Below, piece by piece: positions 4,856 through 5,842 of a DNA stretch of 5,842 bases. A program made the position numbers and the translations under genes. Every line of letters begins with the position of its first letter. Positions within the stretch are counted from its first letter, which is position 1. The notes beneath the pieces are model-generated. The model saw nothing but the letters and a program-made list of their open reading frames with translations, was not told the DNA's origin and searched no databases. This DNA comes from Candidatus Heimdallarchaeota archaeon (lineage in GTDB: Archaea > Asgardarchaeota > Heimdallarchaeia > Heimdallarchaeales > Kariarchaeaceae): contig JADCLS010000031.1 in assembly GCA_026702845.1 (NCBI GenBank), positions 1-5,842 on the forward strand. Direction: 5' to 3'.

Positions 4856-5620
4856 ATGTTTCTTAAGAATGAAAAGTTTGTATTTACTCTTCAAGATCGA
4901 TTGTTTCTAGTTATATTGACATTATTGTTTACCAGTGGTTTCTTCTCAACATTCTATAAGATAACTTGGATCCATCAATCTATCCACATACCTTTGAGTT
5001 ATCCTATAACTGTAATCTTTCTTCTCACAACTATCTCCATGTCCTATATCTACCCATGGCTATTGAATTTCGATACTGTTTCTATTCATTCTCGATGGGA
5101 AAAGAAACACACAGACGCTGAAATTGTATTTGAACAGACAATTGAGGAGAAGCTATCTTCACTCTCTTCTTTGAGGAAAAAATTGTTGTATATTTTGCTA
5201 ATAGCCATGTTTACACTGATATTCATGGTTTGGTCGATGCTCATCATCCCATTTTTCTTCCCAATAGTTTTAAGAACTCAGATCATCATGTCAGCAGCAG
5301 CATTATTGGTATTGATTCCCATCATGAATATGATGGCCTTCATCTACTATAATGATACAATTTCGCATACTAAGATCTACATATATAAAGGAACCTTGAT
5401 CAGACGGGATGCTCTTGTCTTCTTCATCCTTGGTCAAGTCAAACCCAATTTGAAGCGATTATCTACTGCGGCATTGAATGAAACATCCCAGAATGAGTAT
5501 ATACAATATAGAATATCTCTTGGTAATGGATTGAATAAATCGATTTTGGCTCACTCTGTAGATTACAATAAAATAAATGCTCTCATGATGAGAATTGACG
5601 CTCTGATTAATAAAGAATAA
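4856..5620 (+). CDS. unrecognised four-helix membrane protein (254 aa)
   Basis: I do not recognise a family. Four hydrophobic helices form two hairpins: about residues 16-34 and 46-69, then 109-136 and 141-164. Between the hairpins is a charged, helix-prone cytosolic segment (about 80-108, with EKKHTDAEIVFEQTIEEKL). After the last helix comes a soluble C-terminal part of about 90 residues with alternating hydrophobic positions (KIYIYKGTLIRRDALVFFILGQV), suggesting a small beta-containing domain. The residues after each hairpin are loosely alike (NFDTVSIHSRW at 71-81 and NDTISHTKIY at 166-175), hinting at an old internal duplication, though this is weak. The ATG at 4856 is the first start in the open frame. 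There is no clear Shine-Dalgarno, so a leaderless transcript is plausible. The divergent arrangement with the SPFH gene gives the only functional hint. Confidence 0.8.
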   Translation: MFLKNEKFVFTLQDRLFLVILTLLFTSGFFSTFYKITWIHQSIHIPLSYPITVIFLLTTISMSYIYPWLLNFDTVSIHSRWEKKHTDAEIVFEQTIEEKLSSLSSLRKKLLYILLIAMFTLIFMVWSMLIIPFFFPIVLRTQIIMSAAALLVLIPIMNMMAFIYYNDTISHTKIYIYKGTLIRRDALVFFILGQVKPNLKRLSTAALNETSQNEYIQYRISLGNGLNKSILAHSVDYNKINALMMRIDALINKE

Positions 5621-5689
5621 TTTATGTGAATATTCGGTATTTCAGATGTATTATCCAGGTAGAGCTGAAATTTAAATAGTTAATTAGAA

Positions 5690-5697
5690 TTTTCTTT
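5690..5697 (+). terminator. possible T-run terminator after the four-helix gene
   Basis: TTTTCTTT on the plus strand, about 70 bases past the stop codon, is the strongest T-rich run in the 3' region. The rest of 5621-5842 is AT-rich and shows no gene, RNA or repeat that I can support. Confidence 0.25.
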
Positions 5698-5842
5698 AAT
5701 CCATTCAATTATTAATTATTAACAAAAATTTATCAGTAATTTCTTAGTTTGCTTTGTAATCTTACATAGGTATTATCCAGATGGCTCAGTCCAATTTCAT
5801 GTTGATATTTGAATTAGTAAATTTTAGAAATACACAGTAGTA

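Noticed and set aside
5648..5780. An 11-bp direct repeat GTATTATCCAG at 5648-5658 and 5770-5780 in the 3' non-coding region, considered as a mobile-element or attachment-site duplication.
   Set aside because: Flanks do not align convincingly, there are no inverted ends or transposase, and short AT-rich repeats are common here.

Overview
The window looks like AT-rich archaeal chromosome. The grounds are TATA-like elements 20-30 bp upstream of start codons with little or no leader, GTG and TTG starts, Shine-Dalgarno sites only inside a tight operon, and a Thr-rich surface-protein tail with a C-terminal membrane anchor and basic end. An Asgard-type archaeon is a reasonable guess from the gene mix, but no marker gene here proves it. 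Gene density is low and several intergenic stretches look like decayed sequence.

Layout from left to right. Positions 1-706 hold at most one tiny membrane ORF (101-214) and otherwise nothing recognisable. Positions 707-2070 on the minus strand are a compact three-gene operon: a duplicated DUF2178-like membrane protein (273 aa), a shorter paralogous membrane protein (113 aa) and a small XRE-family HTH regulator (65 aa). Both internal junctions have the same design. The upstream protein ends in Gly-Gly-Ile-stop, and those codons are also the Shine-Dalgarno site of the next gene. Upstream of the operon, 2113-2214 carries four copies of a 16-bp palindrome (GTAAAG-N4-CTTTAC) between a minus-strand TATA element and a possible plus-strand TATA element. 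A small 58-codon ORF follows on the plus strand (2299-2475).

Positions 2476-2729 are non-coding, with traces of a decayed membrane segment. A diacylglycerol-kinase-family lipid kinase with an altered GGDGT motif (minus, 2730-3656) follows. Next come a probably 5'-truncated Thr-rich membrane-anchored tail (minus, 3688-4032), an SPFH/Band 7 protein with one N-terminal membrane helix (minus, 4218-4775), and a divergent unrecognised four-helix membrane protein (plus, 4856-5620). Positions 5621-5842 are AT-rich and empty.

How the genes may work together: the left operon reads as a self-contained membrane-sensor plus repressor module, with the palindrome array as the likely operator of its own HTH protein (inference). 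The right half is linked only by membranes: lipid phosphorylation, an SPFH scaffold and two membrane proteins. The sequence does not show that these form one pathway.
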